The notes beneath the pieces were generated by a model. It was not told the origin of the DNA and did not search any database. It saw only the letters and a program-made list of their open reading frames with translations. Positions 1-8,424 of a stretch of DNA of 64,000 nt are shown here, piece after piece (the first letter of the stretch is position 1; each line of letters starts with the position of its first letter). The DNA is from Prochlorothrix hollandica PCC 9006 = CALU 1027 (lineage in GTDB: Bacteria > Cyanobacteriota > Cyanobacteriia > Prochlorotrichales > Prochlorotrichaceae): positions 464,013 through 528,012 of the forward strand of contig NZ_KB235933.1 in assembly GCF_000332315.1 (NCBI RefSeq). Direction: 5' to 3'. Made by a program: the position numbers and the translations under genes.

Positions 1-1
1 C

Positions 2-172
2 ACGACAATCAAAAATCATTTTGATGGAATCTGTAATTACTTTTATAACCGTACAACTAGCGGTAAAATGGAGGGAATTAATAACAAAATAAAGGTTATC
101 AAGCGTCAAGCTTATGGATTCACAAACTTTGATCATCTGAGAATGAGACTCCTCATAGCCTGTTCTCATTAG
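2..172 (+). CDS. C-terminal end of an ISL3-like transposase (partial)
   Basis: The frame is open from the window edge and ends with TAG at 170-172. The last residues read like the C-terminus of ISL3-family transposases: a Glu-Gly-Ile-Asn-Asn-Lys-Ile-Lys block followed by KRQAYGF and an Arg/Leu-rich end. These enzymes excise and insert DNA with a DDE catalytic core, which would lie upstream of the window. Shortly downstream, 191-206 (attcccagagagccgt) resembles the outer end of an ISL3 inverted repeat, so the element probably ends near 206. The stretch 207-402 holds nothing I can identify. Whether the transposase is intact cannot be judged here. Confidence 0.7.
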   Translation, partial: TTIKNHFDGICNYFYNRTTSGKMEGINNKIKVIKRQAYGFTNFDHLRMRLLIACSH

Positions 173-402
173 TTTTACTTATCAGCCTCATTCCCAGAGA
201 GCCGTCAAGTCTTTGATTAAATTGACTGAATTTCAACGTCTAGTCTTGAGGTTTTTGGGAAGCCACTGTCAAAAATACTATTGCTTGAGTTGAGCATCCT
301 GCTCTCTCAAGGGAGGAACAGCTCTATCCCCTTGATCTTGCTCTATCCCCCTCTGGCTCTGGGTTCCCTTAATTTTCTGTTTGTCTTAGAAACCTGCTGA
401 AT

Positions 403-942
403 GTGGGTTATATGATGCCTGGAGTTGCCATGGGTTTCGATCCCCCTTCTGCGGGCCGGGGGGCGATCGCCCCCGTTCGGCTTAAGTCTCGCCTGTATGG
501 TTTGCTGATCCTGGGGTTGGGCCTGGGGGCGTGGCGACTCTGGCACGGTCACTGGGATCCCCGCTGCGATCCAGCCTATGGTGTGGTCTGTATTCCCCGT
601 CCCCCGTCCCCGGTTCAGTGCAGTGACCTTACGGTGAATAACTTTCGGGTTTATCTGCCCGTACACCGCCACAAGCCCTGGGGATTGCGCCAGTTTGATC
701 CCCAGGGTTTGGATCCCGACGGGGATGGCTATGGCTGTGAAGCGGGAGGACCCTTAGCTGATCTGGTTCCCCTCCAGGTCGGGGCTAGGGGTAGGTTGGA
801 CTTTCTCGCGATCGCAGCCCAAGTGTGTCCTGTTAATTTTGTCCCGCTTTCAGCGGGGCACCTCGAAAAATCAAATTCTCGCCCCTGTACCAACGCAAGA
901 ATAGGGGTTGGGTTGGGTGGCGAAGCCGCTCAACCCAATTAA
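403..942 (+). CDS. Excalibur-type calcium-binding domain protein with a repeat-derived tail
   Basis: This is a 179-residue reading frame with a possible GTG start; ATG codons at 412 and 430 are alternatives. Residues ~28-46 are hydrophobic and could be a signal anchor. A Cys near residue 71 and the acidic loop DPDGDGYGCE near residues 108-117 match the Excalibur motif (an extracellular EF-hand-like Asp loop ending in Cys-Glu), which is known to bind calcium in envelope or secreted proteins. The last ~29 codons are not family sequence: they are read out of a dispersed palindromic repeat at 856-953, so the original stop was probably lost or displaced by insertion of that repeat. It stands alone upstream of mtnP. 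The domain call is fairly sure; the physiological role is unknown. Confidence 0.6.
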   Translation: MGYMMPGVAMGFDPPSAGRGAIAPVRLKSRLYGLLILGLGLGAWRLWHGHWDPRCDPAYGVVCIPRPPSPVQCSDLTVNNFRVYLPVHRHKPWGLRQFDPQGLDPDGDGYGCEAGGPLADLVPLQVGARGRLDFLAIAAQVCPVNFVPLSAGHLEKSNSRPCTNARIGVGLGGEAAQPN

Positions 943-953
943 TCGAGGTGCCC
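856..953 (+). repeat. Palindromic repeat family B, copy 1
   Basis: This ~98-bp element begins GGGCACCTCGAAAAATC and ends TTAATCGAGGTGCCC, so its ends are inverted repeats. The centre is a second inverted repeat around GGCGAAGCCG. Copies recur at 2006-2104, 12744-12843 and, diverged and reversed, at 45430-45524. This copy overlaps the 3' end of the Excalibur-protein reading frame. Confidence 0.85.
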
Positions 954-1023
954 AGCGGTCAGCCCTCTTAAGAATGCGCCCTTATTCCTATTTTCCATCT
1001 GATCTTAATCTTCTAGTATCACC

Positions 1024-1896
1024 ATGAACCCAGTTAAAATCGGCATCATCGGCGGCAGTGGTCTTTATAAAATGGAAGCCCTAGAAGGGGTCAAGGAAGT
1101 GGTGATTGACACCCCCTTTGGTGCCCCCTCTGATGCCTTTATTGTGGGAACCCTAGATGGGACTTCCGTTGCATTCCTGGCTCGCCATGGTCGCAATCAT
1201 CACCTGTTACCCGCAGAACTGCCCTTCCAAGCGAATATCTATGCTATGAAAAGTTTGGGGGTGGAATATTTGATTTCTGCATCTGCTGTGGGTTCCCTCA
1301 AAGCAGAGGTGAAACCCCTGGATATGGTTTTGCCGGATCAATTTATCGATCGCACCAAAGACCGTCCCTCTACCTTTTTTGGTGAAGGTATTGTGGCCCA
1401 CATCACCTTCGATCACCCCACGTGTCCAGCCCTGTCGGCGGTGGTGGCAGAGTCCATTCAAAGCCTCGATCTGCCCGATGTGACCCTCCATCAGGGGGGG
1501 ACCTATGTCTGCATGGAAGGTCCTGCCTTTTCCACCAAAGCCGAGTCGGAATTGTACCGGAGTTGGGGAGCATCCGTCATTGGCATGACCAACTTGCAGG
1601 AAGCAAAACTGGCACGGGAGGCGGAAATTGCCTACACTACCCTGGCCCTGGCCACCGATTATGATTGCTGGCACCCCGATCACGACAGCGTCACGGTGGA
1701 GATGATCATCGGCAATCTCCATCACAATGCCGAAAATGCCCAGAAGGTGATTCGATCGGCGGTGCAACGGCTGGCCAGCAATCCCCCGGAATCCATGGCC
1801 CATACTGCCCTCAAGTACGCCATTTTGACTGACCTCGATAAGGTACCGGCAGCCACCAAAACCAAGTTGGCTCTCATTCTCCAAAAATACCTGTAA
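1024..1896 (+). CDS. mtnP: S-methyl-5'-thioadenosine phosphorylase
   Basis: This 290-residue enzyme cleaves methylthioadenosine with phosphate to adenine and methylthioribose-1-phosphate, the entry step of methionine salvage, in the cytoplasm. The N-terminal phosphate-binding GGSGLYK (residues ~10-16), the RHGRNH block (~54-59), the [13 protein letters not shown] substrate loop and the MTN...LAREAEI...TDYDCW region are typical of the MTAP branch of the PNP/MTAP family, and the length is normal. The ATG at 1024 begins directly with the first beta strand, so the start is secure. It appears to be monocistronic: palindromic repeats lie on both sides (856-953 and 2006-2104). Confidence 0.95.
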   Translation: MNPVKIGIIGGSGLYKMEALEGVKEVVIDTPFGAPSDAFIVGTLDGTSVAFLARHGRNHHLLPAELPFQANIYAMKSLGVEYLISASAVGSLKAEVKPLDMVLPDQFIDRTKDRPSTFFGEGIVAHITFDHPTCPALSAVVAESIQSLDLPDVTLHQGGTYVCMEGPAFSTKAESELYRSWGASVIGMTNLQEAKLAREAEIAYTTLALATDYDCWHPDHDSVTVEMIIGNLHHNAENAQKVIRSAVQRLASNPPESMAHTALKYAILTDLDKVPAATKTKLALILQKYL

Positions 1897-2005
1897 GGTT
1901 TGGGTAGCTCGATCAATGGGGGCTGCGCCGCCGCCCCCGATAACCCTGATTCCCACCTGATTCCCACCTGATTCCCACTTTGGCAACTGGACAAACCCTG
2001 GGAAT

Positions 2006-2104
2006 GGGCACCTCGAAAAATCCAAATTCTCGCCCCTGTACCAACGCAAGAATAGGGGTTGGGTTGGGCGGCGAAGCCGCCCAACCCCATTAACCGAGGT
2101 GCCC
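2006..2104 (+). repeat. Palindromic repeat family B, copy 2
   Basis: This 99-bp copy is nearly identical to the one at 856-953, with the ends GGGCACCTCG/CGAGGTGCCC and a long central stem around GGCGGCGAAGCCGCC. It lies 109 bp downstream of mtnP and could act as a transcript-end hairpin there. Confidence 0.85.
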
Positions 2105-2369
2105 GAATGATTCAAGGTTTTCTACAGGGATACTGGGTACACTGGTATTTCAGGATACGCATCTTTTCAGGATACGCATCTATGGAGGGACTAGGCTTAG
2201 AGAACATTCTCTGGGGTTCAGTCCATCTATCAAGGGGGCTGTACTGGTTTATGGGATGGTGCTGTAGGGGTTATCCCCCTGCGATCGATCCCCTACAGGG
2301 GCGCAATCCCCACTCGACCCTGCCCGATTCGCAACGCCATCCAGGGCGCATAGGCCATGGGCATCTGTC
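2105..2369. other. Non-coding stretch between repeats
   Basis: No convincing gene is visible. A short direct repeat (TTTCAGGATACGCATCT, twice near 2150-2181) is the only structure seen between the family B repeat and the 103-bp element. Confidence 0.5.
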
Positions 2370-2472
2370 TACAGCAACCCTAAATCAGTTGTAGGCATCT
2401 CAATGGCTGAAACCCTTGGTGTGGTGTGCCCCCTCCGGGGGCACACCACACGACCCATTTAGGACTGCTGTA
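2370..2472 (+). repeat. 103-bp MITE-like palindromic element, copy 1
   Basis: The element runs from TACAGCAACCCTAAAT to ATTTAGGACTGCTGTA, giving imperfect 16-bp terminal inverted repeats that begin and end with TA. The middle folds into a long hairpin (GTGTGGTGTGCCCCC against its complement). Seven other copies of exactly the same length occur in the window. It has no coding capacity, and it sits 58 bp upstream of the cyclic-nucleotide-binding gene. Confidence 0.9.
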
Positions 2473-2530
2473 TCAGGACGAGGTGGTTCAAAGGGCGATA
2501 GTAGAATCAGTCCATAGTTAGGTAAAGGTT

Positions 2531-3142
2531 ATGCAGAAGCTATTGTTTATCCTGGGTGAACTCAGCGATGACGACGTTGACTGGATCGTTGCCACCGGGG
2601 AGCGGGAAGTGATTGAACCCCAAACGGTGCTGATTAAAGAGGGTGCATCTCTACAAAAGCTTTATATCCTGCTGGAAGGCCGACTTCAGGTCAGTGTGGA
2701 AGACAAGGTGGTGGCCGTGTTGGGGAGTGGGGAGGTGTTTGGGGAGGTTTCCTTTGTGGATGCCCGTCCCCCGTCTGCGACGGTGACCGCCGTTGATAGC
2801 TGCGTGGTTTTGTCCCTTTCCTGGGAAGCCCTGAATCGGAAGCTGAAACAGGATGTGGGCTTTTCGAGCACCTTCTACCGCACCATGTGTCTGTTTTTGG
2901 CCGATCGCCTGCGTCTTGCCGATACTCACCTCAACTACAGCATTCTGTTGACCCATGGGGATGATCTCTTTGAACAAGCCGATCCGACCATCTTGGATAA
3001 CTACAGCTTGGGCAAGGTGCGCTATGGCTGGCTTCTGAGCCGATTACGGGGGGCTAAGGATGATTTTACTGAAGATTTCGCTGAAGATTTTGCTGAAGAT
3101 TTCGCCGAAGATTTCGCACTAGAAATGCCGTCGGGACTGTGA
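2531..3142 (+). CDS. Cyclic-nucleotide-binding domain protein, no HTH
   Basis: This 203-residue protein carries one cNMP-binding beta-roll (residues ~8-120), with the glycine pattern of the barrel and a phosphate-cassette region near GEVFGEVSFVDARPPSATV (67-85). At the place where CRP has the cyclic-phosphate-binding Arg the sequence has Pro (RPPSA rather than R-S/T-A), so the ligand may not be classical cAMP. No DNA-binding helix-turn-helix follows, so it is not a CRP-type regulator; stand-alone domains of this kind occur in cyanobacteria, some beside peptide-export genes. The C-terminus contains an acidic tandem repeat (EDFA, about four units) encoded by a 12-bp repeat. It is unlinked to obvious partners; the cbi genes face it. 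Confidence 0.75.
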   Translation: MQKLLFILGELSDDDVDWIVATGEREVIEPQTVLIKEGASLQKLYILLEGRLQVSVEDKVVAVLGSGEVFGEVSFVDARPPSATVTAVDSCVVLSLSWEALNRKLKQDVGFSSTFYRTMCLFLADRLRLADTHLNYSILLTHGDDLFEQADPTILDNYSLGKVRYGWLLSRLRGAKDDFTEDFAEDFAEDFAEDFALEMPSGL

Positions 3143-3266
3143 TGCCCCTACGGATGGTTGCCCCCGATCGTAGATTGGGTTGCACCGGGTCGATCGTGGC
3201 TCTAAGGACTTGTAGTGCTGACTCCGCATGGGGATCGATCGTCGATACTGTCCTGACTCGGTTGCT

Positions 3267-4031
3267 CTAGTGGACTAGGGGCAAGGGAAATCGTAGGGAA
3301 TGGGGCACTTCTAGGCCGTGGCCTTCCATCAAGCTGCGATCGCCGAGAATATCAGCAGTAGCCCCATCGGCCACCAGATGCCCTTGGTCTAAGACAATGA
3401 CCCGATCGCACACCTCTCGAATCAGTTCCAAATCGTGGGAGGACAGCAATAGGGTCTCCCTGGAGGATTGCAACAGTTGAATTAAGCGCCGCCGTGCCCG
3501 TAAGTCCAGATTGGCGCTAGGTTCGTCGTAAATCATCACCTCCGGTTCCATGGCCAAAATGCTGGCAATGGCCACCATCCGTTTTTGGCCGCCGGAGAGG
3601 TGGTGGGGGGGGGAGGTGACTAAGTGTTCGGTGCCGGTAAAGATGAGGGCTTGGTGTACCCGTCGCTGAATGTCCTCGGCATCCAGCCCCAGGTTGCCGG
3701 GACCAAAGGCCACTTCTTCCCACACCGAGGCGGAAAAAAGCTGATCATCGGGGTTCTGGAAGACAAAGCCCACCGTCGGGGAGAAAGCCCCTGGAATGAC
3801 GGGCTGCTGAGAGATATAAATTGACCCCGTGCTGGGTTGCAACAGACCACAGAGCAGATGGAAGAGGGTGGTTTTCCCGGACCCATTGGAGCCGATGACC
3901 CCAACCCGTTGCCCGATCGCCACCTCCAGGTTAATGAAGTGGAGAGTCCTGGCCCGGTGGTCGTAGGTGAAGCTCAGGTTCTGAATGTCAATGACGCGAT
4001 CGGGGTTCGGGGTCATGGGGTAAGGGACCAT
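3267..4031 (-). CDS. cbiO: Cobalt ECF transporter ATPase CbiO
   Basis: This 254-residue ABC ATPase powers an energy-coupling-factor metal importer together with CbiQ and CbiM. All nucleotide-binding motifs are intact: Walker A GSNGSGKT (residues 47-54), Q-loop FQNPDDQ (91-97), signature LSGGQ (145-149), Walker B VMIYDE (165-170) and the switch His in SSHD (~199). The FQNPDDQLF segment is characteristic of the EcfA/CbiO group. An alternative ATG lies five codons downstream. It is the last gene of the minus-strand cbiL-cbiM-cbiQ-cbiO set, separated from cbiQ by 175 bp that contain three copies of an ATAGTTGAGGGATT-like repeat. Cobalt rather than nickel is inferred from the divergent chelatase gene. 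Confidence 0.92.
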   Translation of the reverse strand: MVPYPMTPNPDRVIDIQNLSFTYDHRARTLHFINLEVAIGQRVGVIGSNGSGKTTLFHLLCGLLQPSTGSIYISQQPVIPGAFSPTVGFVFQNPDDQLFSASVWEEVAFGPGNLGLDAEDIQRRVHQALIFTGTEHLVTSPPHHLSGGQKRMVAIASILAMEPEVMIYDEPSANLDLRARRRLIQLLQSSRETLLLSSHDLELIREVCDRVIVLDQGHLVADGATADILGDRSLMEGHGLEVPHSLRFPLPLVH

Positions 4032-4206
4032 AGTTGAGGGATTATAGTTTAGGGATTATAGTTGAGGGATCATAGTGATCAACGGCGGGATAGGGAGATC
4101 TATGGGAACAATGGGGACGTTTAGCTGGAATAAGGGGATTGATGGGGTTCTATACCGAAATTTAGCGCAAGATCTAAAAATCGATAGCAACGTTGAGGGG
4201 AGCATG

Positions 4207-5277
4207 TCAAAGCCCCTCTGCAATGACAAAGGCCACGGCCACGGCTAAGGTGGCGAGGAATCCCCACCGATTAGCCCAGGAACCGAGGGGGTGAGGGGCT
4301 GGAGCCAGAGACTGGGCACGGGCGAGGGCAATGGATAGGGAGAGACGGGAGAGATCGTAGGTTTGGGCCGGTGGATCTGGATTGCCTAATTCCCCCAATT
4401 TCTCCAACTTTTCTAATTTCCCTAATTCCCCCAAGTCCCCAGGCGGGACCGCCAAGGAACGGAGACCCTGGTGGGGCGATCGGGCTAAATCTGCTCCCCC
4501 ACTGCCATAGCCCCGCAGCACCATGGCCTGGTAAACCCGCTCCGATTGCTCATAGCTGCGGATCAACAGGGTTCCTGTCACAGCGGCCAATTGTTGAACC
4601 TCTTGGATCCAGGATCCGAGGCGCTGTCCGAGGGATTGGCGACGGGGAGGCCGCGATCGCCCCGTCACCGGGGGGCGGGGGGACGTAGGGGCGGTGTGAT
4701 CGTGACTGGGACCATAGAGGGGGTGAGGTTGATGGGGGCGGCGATCGCCAAATCCCCGCAGCACCATGGCGCGACCCATGGTTTGACCCATGATCTCCAG
4801 ATCCTCCAGGTAGCGATAGGACAGTAGCATCATGTCCGCCAAGATCCGGGGCAACCCCAAGGCCCGCAAAGCCCGCACCGTCGTCAAAAATGGACTGGTG
4901 TACAGCAGGGTCAGCCCCAGGGTGACGATGGACAGGAACCGCCCCACAATCAGCAAGGCCGCGATACTCCCCTCTCGGTACAGCACCCAGGAACCCCACT
5001 GGACCCACACCGTCTCCCCGGAGACCCACGGCAACAGCAGCACCACCCCCGCGATAAAGAGTCCAGGATATCGGAGCCGTTGCAACCAAAACCCCAGGGA
5101 TAGGCCCGATAGATAATAAAAAAGAGCGGTGACCGCCAACATGGGGGGAATCAGCCATAAGTCTGTCACCAGGGCAAAGGCAAAAATTAACGCCATTAGC
5201 CCCAGCACCTTATAGCGGGGATCCCAGTGGTGCAGGGGGGAGTTGAGGGACAGGTGGCGATCGAGGGTGAACGTCAT
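4207..5277 (-). CDS. cbiQ: Cobalt ECF transporter transmembrane protein CbiQ
   Basis: This 356-residue membrane protein is the T-component coupling the CbiO ATPase to the substrate-binding CbiM. The N-terminal half has four to five hydrophobic helices; the conserved coupling helices include the MGRAMVLRGFG and YQAMVLRGYG motifs (family pattern A-x-x-x-R-G). The protein is longer than the usual ~230-280 residues because of low-complexity inserts: a His/Pro/Arg-rich stretch after the first coupling motif (~190-215) and a repeat of Gly-Glu-Leu-Gly-Lys-Leu-Glu-Lys type near 290-303, encoded by a short DNA repeat. A hydrophobic C-terminal helix follows. The start at 5277 gives a sensible N-terminus. 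Confidence 0.9.
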   Translation of the reverse strand: MTFTLDRHLSLNSPLHHWDPRYKVLGLMALIFAFALVTDLWLIPPMLAVTALFYYLSGLSLGFWLQRLRYPGLFIAGVVLLLPWVSGETVWVQWGSWVLYREGSIAALLIVGRFLSIVTLGLTLLYTSPFLTTVRALRALGLPRILADMMLLSYRYLEDLEIMGQTMGRAMVLRGFGDRRPHQPHPLYGPSHDHTAPTSPRPPVTGRSRPPRRQSLGQRLGSWIQEVQQLAAVTGTLLIRSYEQSERVYQAMVLRGYGSGGADLARSPHQGLRSLAVPPGDLGELGKLEKLEKLGELGNPDPPAQTYDLSRLSLSIALARAQSLAPAPHPLGSWANRWGFLATLAVAVAFVIAEGL

Positions 5278-5677
5278 GGATCACAGGGCGAAAAGGGCAA
5301 ATAGTGTCACGGATCCAGTTAACCGATCCAGTTAACCGATCCAGTTAACCGGGTGCATGTCAGGGTTGGGGGGGTGCATCGTAGGGGCGAAGCATGGGCG
5401 GCAAAACTTGGGGCGATCACCCAGAGAATACCTGCGCCCATGCTTCGCCCGTACCCAAAATGGGGGCATTGACCTCCCCTGATTTCAATCCGATCCTGCC
5501 CCCCCAATGACGAGATGCGCCCCAGTTAACGAATCCAGGCAACCGATCCAGCGGCGGCAAAGGGCAATCCAGGGGTTACCGCCCCTCCCGGCACCACAGA
5601 GGGAAACGCCCTGGGGAGGGCTGGCCGTACCAAGGAGGGGGGATCAGCGGGAGAGAGGGAGGAGAGTCTGGGAGGAT
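5278..5677. other. Repeat-rich gap inside the cbi operon
   Basis: No CbiN-like gene is visible in these 400 bp. The gap contains about three tandem copies of GATCCAGTTAACC (5310-5350) and an inverted repeat with arms GTAGGGGCGAAGCATGGGCG and CGCCCATGCTTCGCCCGTAC (~5390-5455), a dispersed motif common in cyanobacterial genomes. Confidence 0.6.
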
Positions 5678-6658
5678 TCAACCCCGGTGGATGACAGCCG
5701 AGGGACGCTGAGGGGGGCGCTGAGGGGGACGGGACTGGGGCAGGAGACTGGGCTTGACGCGGTACAAAAACAGCACCACCAGGGTCGTAAAAATACCTTC
5801 AATGGCCATGACTGGCCCATGGGCCAGCAACAACCCCCCCAGGACTTTGCGCTCCGTGGAACCGGCCAAACCGAGGGGCAGGGTGCCCAGCACCAGACCA
5901 AAAAAACTGAGGGCCGACAGCCCCACCCCCAGTGCCCCAGAGGCAAAGGCAAATAGCCCCAAACGCCACACCTGCCAAGACGGCGATCGCCGCTGTTCCC
6001 ACGGTTGTCGGGCACCGGATCTCCCCGCTACGCCAGCCCCAACGCCAGCCCCAACGCCAGCCCTAGCCTGAGCCACGGATCCCGTCGTCACGACGACTCC
6101 AGCCCCTATTCCAGCCCCCGCTCCAGGGCCAACGTCTAATCCAGGGCCAACGTCCAAGCCAGCCCCACCCTCAGGGAACGGGTAAAACGCTTCCAGATCA
6201 GATCCCGTCCCCAGTTCCAATTCAGGGCCAACCCTAGCCCCAGTCCCCATCTCAGCATCAGCGCCACTATCAGGTAATGGGCAACACTGAAAGAGAAACG
6301 CCGCGATCAGGGCGGGAACCCCCATAATCAGGGCATTAATACCCAAGGTGGACAGTCCCCCATGGCCAAACATCAAGGCTTGGAACAGTAGACCAATCAA
6401 AATGGCAGGAAAGGCATATAACCCCAACACAGCCCCCAGCAAGCCATTGAGTACCAGGTGAACACTGGTGGGGGGGACGGGAATATAGAGGGACGAGGCC
6501 ACAAAAAAGGCAGCGGTTAAGAGGGATGCTTTGGGAATATCAGCGCTGGGATTGGGGCGACGATCGAGGCGGTGCAACGTGGCCCAGGTGATTAACCCCG
6601 TCAGGCCATACCCACCAATGCACAGGGGCGCAGGCAGCAACCCATCGGCAATATGCAT
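5678..6658 (-). CDS. cbiM: Cobalt ECF transporter substrate-binding protein CbiM
   Basis: This is the 326-residue S-component. The mature N-terminus MHIADGLLP is diagnostic: CbiM/NikM proteins start with Met-His-Ile, and His2 coordinates the metal. For that reason I start at 6658 rather than at an in-frame ATG 16 codons upstream. Five to seven membrane helices follow, with conserved VPPTSVHLVLNGLLGAVLG and GLLFQALMFGHGGLSTLG segments. A Gly/Ala/Val-rich low-complexity insert (roughly residues 140-215) interrupts a loop and is built from short in-frame DNA repeats. The C-terminal part returns to membrane helices. It starts 2 bp after the stop of the cbiL-like gene, indicating translational coupling. 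Confidence 0.9.
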   Translation of the reverse strand: MHIADGLLPAPLCIGGYGLTGLITWATLHRLDRRPNPSADIPKASLLTAAFFVASSLYIPVPPTSVHLVLNGLLGAVLGLYAFPAILIGLLFQALMFGHGGLSTLGINALIMGVPALIAAFLFQCCPLPDSGADAEMGTGARVGPELELGTGSDLEAFYPFPEGGAGLDVGPGLDVGPGAGAGIGAGVVVTTGSVAQARAGVGAGVGAGVAGRSGARQPWEQRRSPSWQVWRLGLFAFASGALGVGLSALSFFGLVLGTLPLGLAGSTERKVLGGLLLAHGPVMAIEGIFTTLVVLFLYRVKPSLLPQSRPPQRPPQRPSAVIHRG

Positions 6659-6660
6659 GG

Positions 6661-7428
6661 TTAGGACTTCCTCATAAAAAACAAGCCGGTGCCCACAAAG
6701 CCCCAAACCATGGATCCCAGGATAATAACCTTTTGGCTGGGGCTGAGGCTACCCGTCGCCGTGGTCTGGGCTAGGGCTACGGTGGGTTCCCCCTCCTTTC
6801 CCCCTCCATCCCCCACGGCAATGGTAATCAGGCTGCCATGGCCTGCTTGCCGCACTTTGACGGCCCACTCCCCTGGTTGGCTGGGGTCGGGGGTGAATTG
6901 GATCTGGCCCTGGTCGTCGGTGGTGAGGGTTTGCCAGGGTTCCGTGGGATTTTGGGGCGAGTAGATGACCACGGCAGCTTGGGCCATGGGTTCCCCGCTG
7001 TCGTAGCGGGCTTGGAGGTGGATCTGGGATTCTACGGTGTAGTCGATGCTGGCTCCATGGGCAGCGGCAGGGGCAGGGGTTAGGCCCAGGGTTAGGCCCA
7101 AGCTGCCAACGGTGGATCCCAGGGTCAGCAGGAGTCCCCAGAGGCTGGAGCGGTGAACCCATCGGGACGAGTACCCAGGACGGGTAGTCTGGGGTTGGGG
7201 CGATCGCGCCGAACTATGGCGATCGCCATTAGGAACAACACTGCGACCAGTATTGCGCTCGTCATGGCAATGGTCACTGCGATCGCCATTACGACCAACA
7301 CTGCGATCGCCATTACGACCAACACTGCGATCGAGACGAACACTGCTCTCGAACAGATAGCGACCAGAAGTCGGTACAACGGGGCGGAGGGTTCTAGTAG
7401 GCAAGGACATAACAGTGTGAAGGGGCAA
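6661..7428 (-). CDS. cbiL: CbiL/NikL-like periplasmic component of the metal ECF transporter
   Basis: The core (from about residue 125) is a secreted Ig-like/carboxypeptidase-regulatory-like domain beginning after AAAHG and ending with one C-terminal membrane helix. This is the architecture of CbiL/NikL, an auxiliary extracytoplasmic protein of CbiM/NikM systems that often replaces CbiN. A signal-peptide-like hydrophobic stretch (SLWGLLLTLG to APAAAHG) precedes the core. The ~90 residues before that are Arg/Asp/Asn-rich and come from HIP1-containing 24-bp DNA repeats, so the annotated start at 7428 (or 7410) may be too far upstream. It is the first gene of the minus-strand cbi set and lies divergent to the chelatase gene. 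Confidence 0.75.
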   Translation of the reverse strand: MPLHTVMSLPTRTLRPVVPTSGRYLFESSVRLDRSVGRNGDRSVGRNGDRSDHCHDERNTGRSVVPNGDRHSSARSPQPQTTRPGYSSRWVHRSSLWGLLLTLGSTVGSLGLTLGLTPAPAAAHGASIDYTVESQIHLQARYDSGEPMAQAAVVIYSPQNPTEPWQTLTTDDQGQIQFTPDPSQPGEWAVKVRQAGHGSLITIAVGDGGGKEGEPTVALAQTTATGSLSPSQKVIILGSMVWGFVGTGLFFMRKS

Positions 7429-7743
7429 GGCGGTGATGACACTGGGACATCCCTAGTCAACCTATCATCCCCATCCCTTAGGCAGAATGGGGGGGGGAGG
7501 GATACACAGGAGCAACCCAGACGCGATTAAAGGCCAGTCATGGGTAAACATGCTGCCGATCGGGTTCACGGTTTCAGCAACCCTAATGGCCTTGCTCTGC
7601 TGCGGAGACAGGATCCGAACGGGGGCGGCGATCGCCCCCAGGGGTTCACAACTCTACACTATGTCTTAAGAATTTACGGTTCTCTTAAGGCTATCCCCCT
7701 TAGGGGGATGTTAGGGTAGGGTACATAGCTGGGACATGGGTCC
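7429..7743. promoter_or_regulatory. Divergent intergenic region of the cobalt locus
   Basis: This ~315-bp region must hold the promoters for cbiL-cbiM-cbiQ-cbiO (minus) and the chelatase gene (plus). I looked for a cobalamin riboswitch on both strands and did not find a B12 box or the conserved core. A hairpin-prone stretch (GGCTATCCCCCTTAGGGGGATG near 7690-7710) lies upstream of the chelatase gene. No clear sigma-70 promoter was recognised. Confidence 0.35.
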
Positions 7744-8394
7744 TTGCTGATCCCCTTTTTCGAGGTTTACACCGTGGTTTCTACCCTAACAACCGCTGAT
7801 ACCCAGATCCCTGTTGCATCCCCCAAGGGCGATCGCATTGCAGTCTTGCTCATGGGCTATGGGGAAGTGGAAAACTATGAGGATTTTGCGAATTACAATG
7901 AGCAAGCCCTCAACCTCCTCACCGCTAAATTTGCCCCTGTTCCCACCTGGGTTTATCCCCCCTTGGCCAAGCTTCTAGCAGCCTTTGATCTCCATGAGTG
8001 GAGTCATCAACATGGTCAGTTTATTTCCCCCCACAATGCCATTTTTGAGCAACAGCGGGCCGGGGTTGAGACCAAGCTTCAGGAGACTTGGGGCGATCGG
8101 GTTCAAGTGTTCAAAGCCTTTAACTTTTGTCAGCCCTTCCTGCCGGATCAGGTTCTGGAGGAGATCAAAGCCCAAGGGTTCAGTAAAATTCTCATTTATC
8201 CCCTGTTAGTGGTGGATTCCATTTTCACCAGTGGTATTGCCCTAGAGCAGGTCAACCAAGCCTTAGCCCGCGCCACAGAAGAAGAACATTGGGTGCAAGG
8301 GGTACGCTATATTCCTTCCTTTTATAATGAGCCGGACTATATCAATTTGCTAGTCCAGTTGGTGGAAGAGGCAGTGGATCAAAAGTTGGCCTAA
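7744..8394 (+). CDS. Ferrochelatase-family (class II chelatase) protein, N-terminal half
   Basis: This 216-residue product resembles the N-terminal half of ferrochelatase-like proteins: a first Rossmann-type strand IAVLLMGYG (residues ~32-40), conserved NYEDFANYNEQAL, and a strand GFSKILIYPLLVVDS near 155-170 corresponding to the metal-chelatase repeat. Class II chelatases insert Fe or Co into tetrapyrroles. The reading frame ends at a TAA (8392-8394), and after ten further sense codons the same frame continues into the next ORF, which encodes the matching C-terminal half. Either the stop is a nonsense mutation or sequencing error, or two polypeptides assemble. Its place opposite the cobalt transporter suggests Co chelation for cobalamin, by inference only. 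Confidence 0.6.
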   Translation: MLIPFFEVYTVVSTLTTADTQIPVASPKGDRIAVLLMGYGEVENYEDFANYNEQALNLLTAKFAPVPTWVYPPLAKLLAAFDLHEWSHQHGQFISPHNAIFEQQRAGVETKLQETWGDRVQVFKAFNFCQPFLPDQVLEEIKAQGFSKILIYPLLVVDSIFTSGIALEQVNQALARATEEEHWVQGVRYIPSFYNEPDYINLLVQLVEEAVDQKLA

Positions 8395-8424
8395 GCCTAT
8401 TTACCCTCCCAAATTGGCATCATT

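Noticed and set aside
213-293. Short ORF reading LTEFQRLVLRFLGSH after the transposase end
   Set aside because: It is only 26 codons, without a clear start or a family match; it may be a transposase remnant, but I cannot support it.
2059-2394. 111-codon plus-strand ORF
   Set aside because: It runs through a family B repeat and part of a 103-bp element and has no family features.
7429-7743. Cobalamin riboswitch
   Set aside because: Neither strand shows the B12 box or the conserved core; cbi context alone is not enough.
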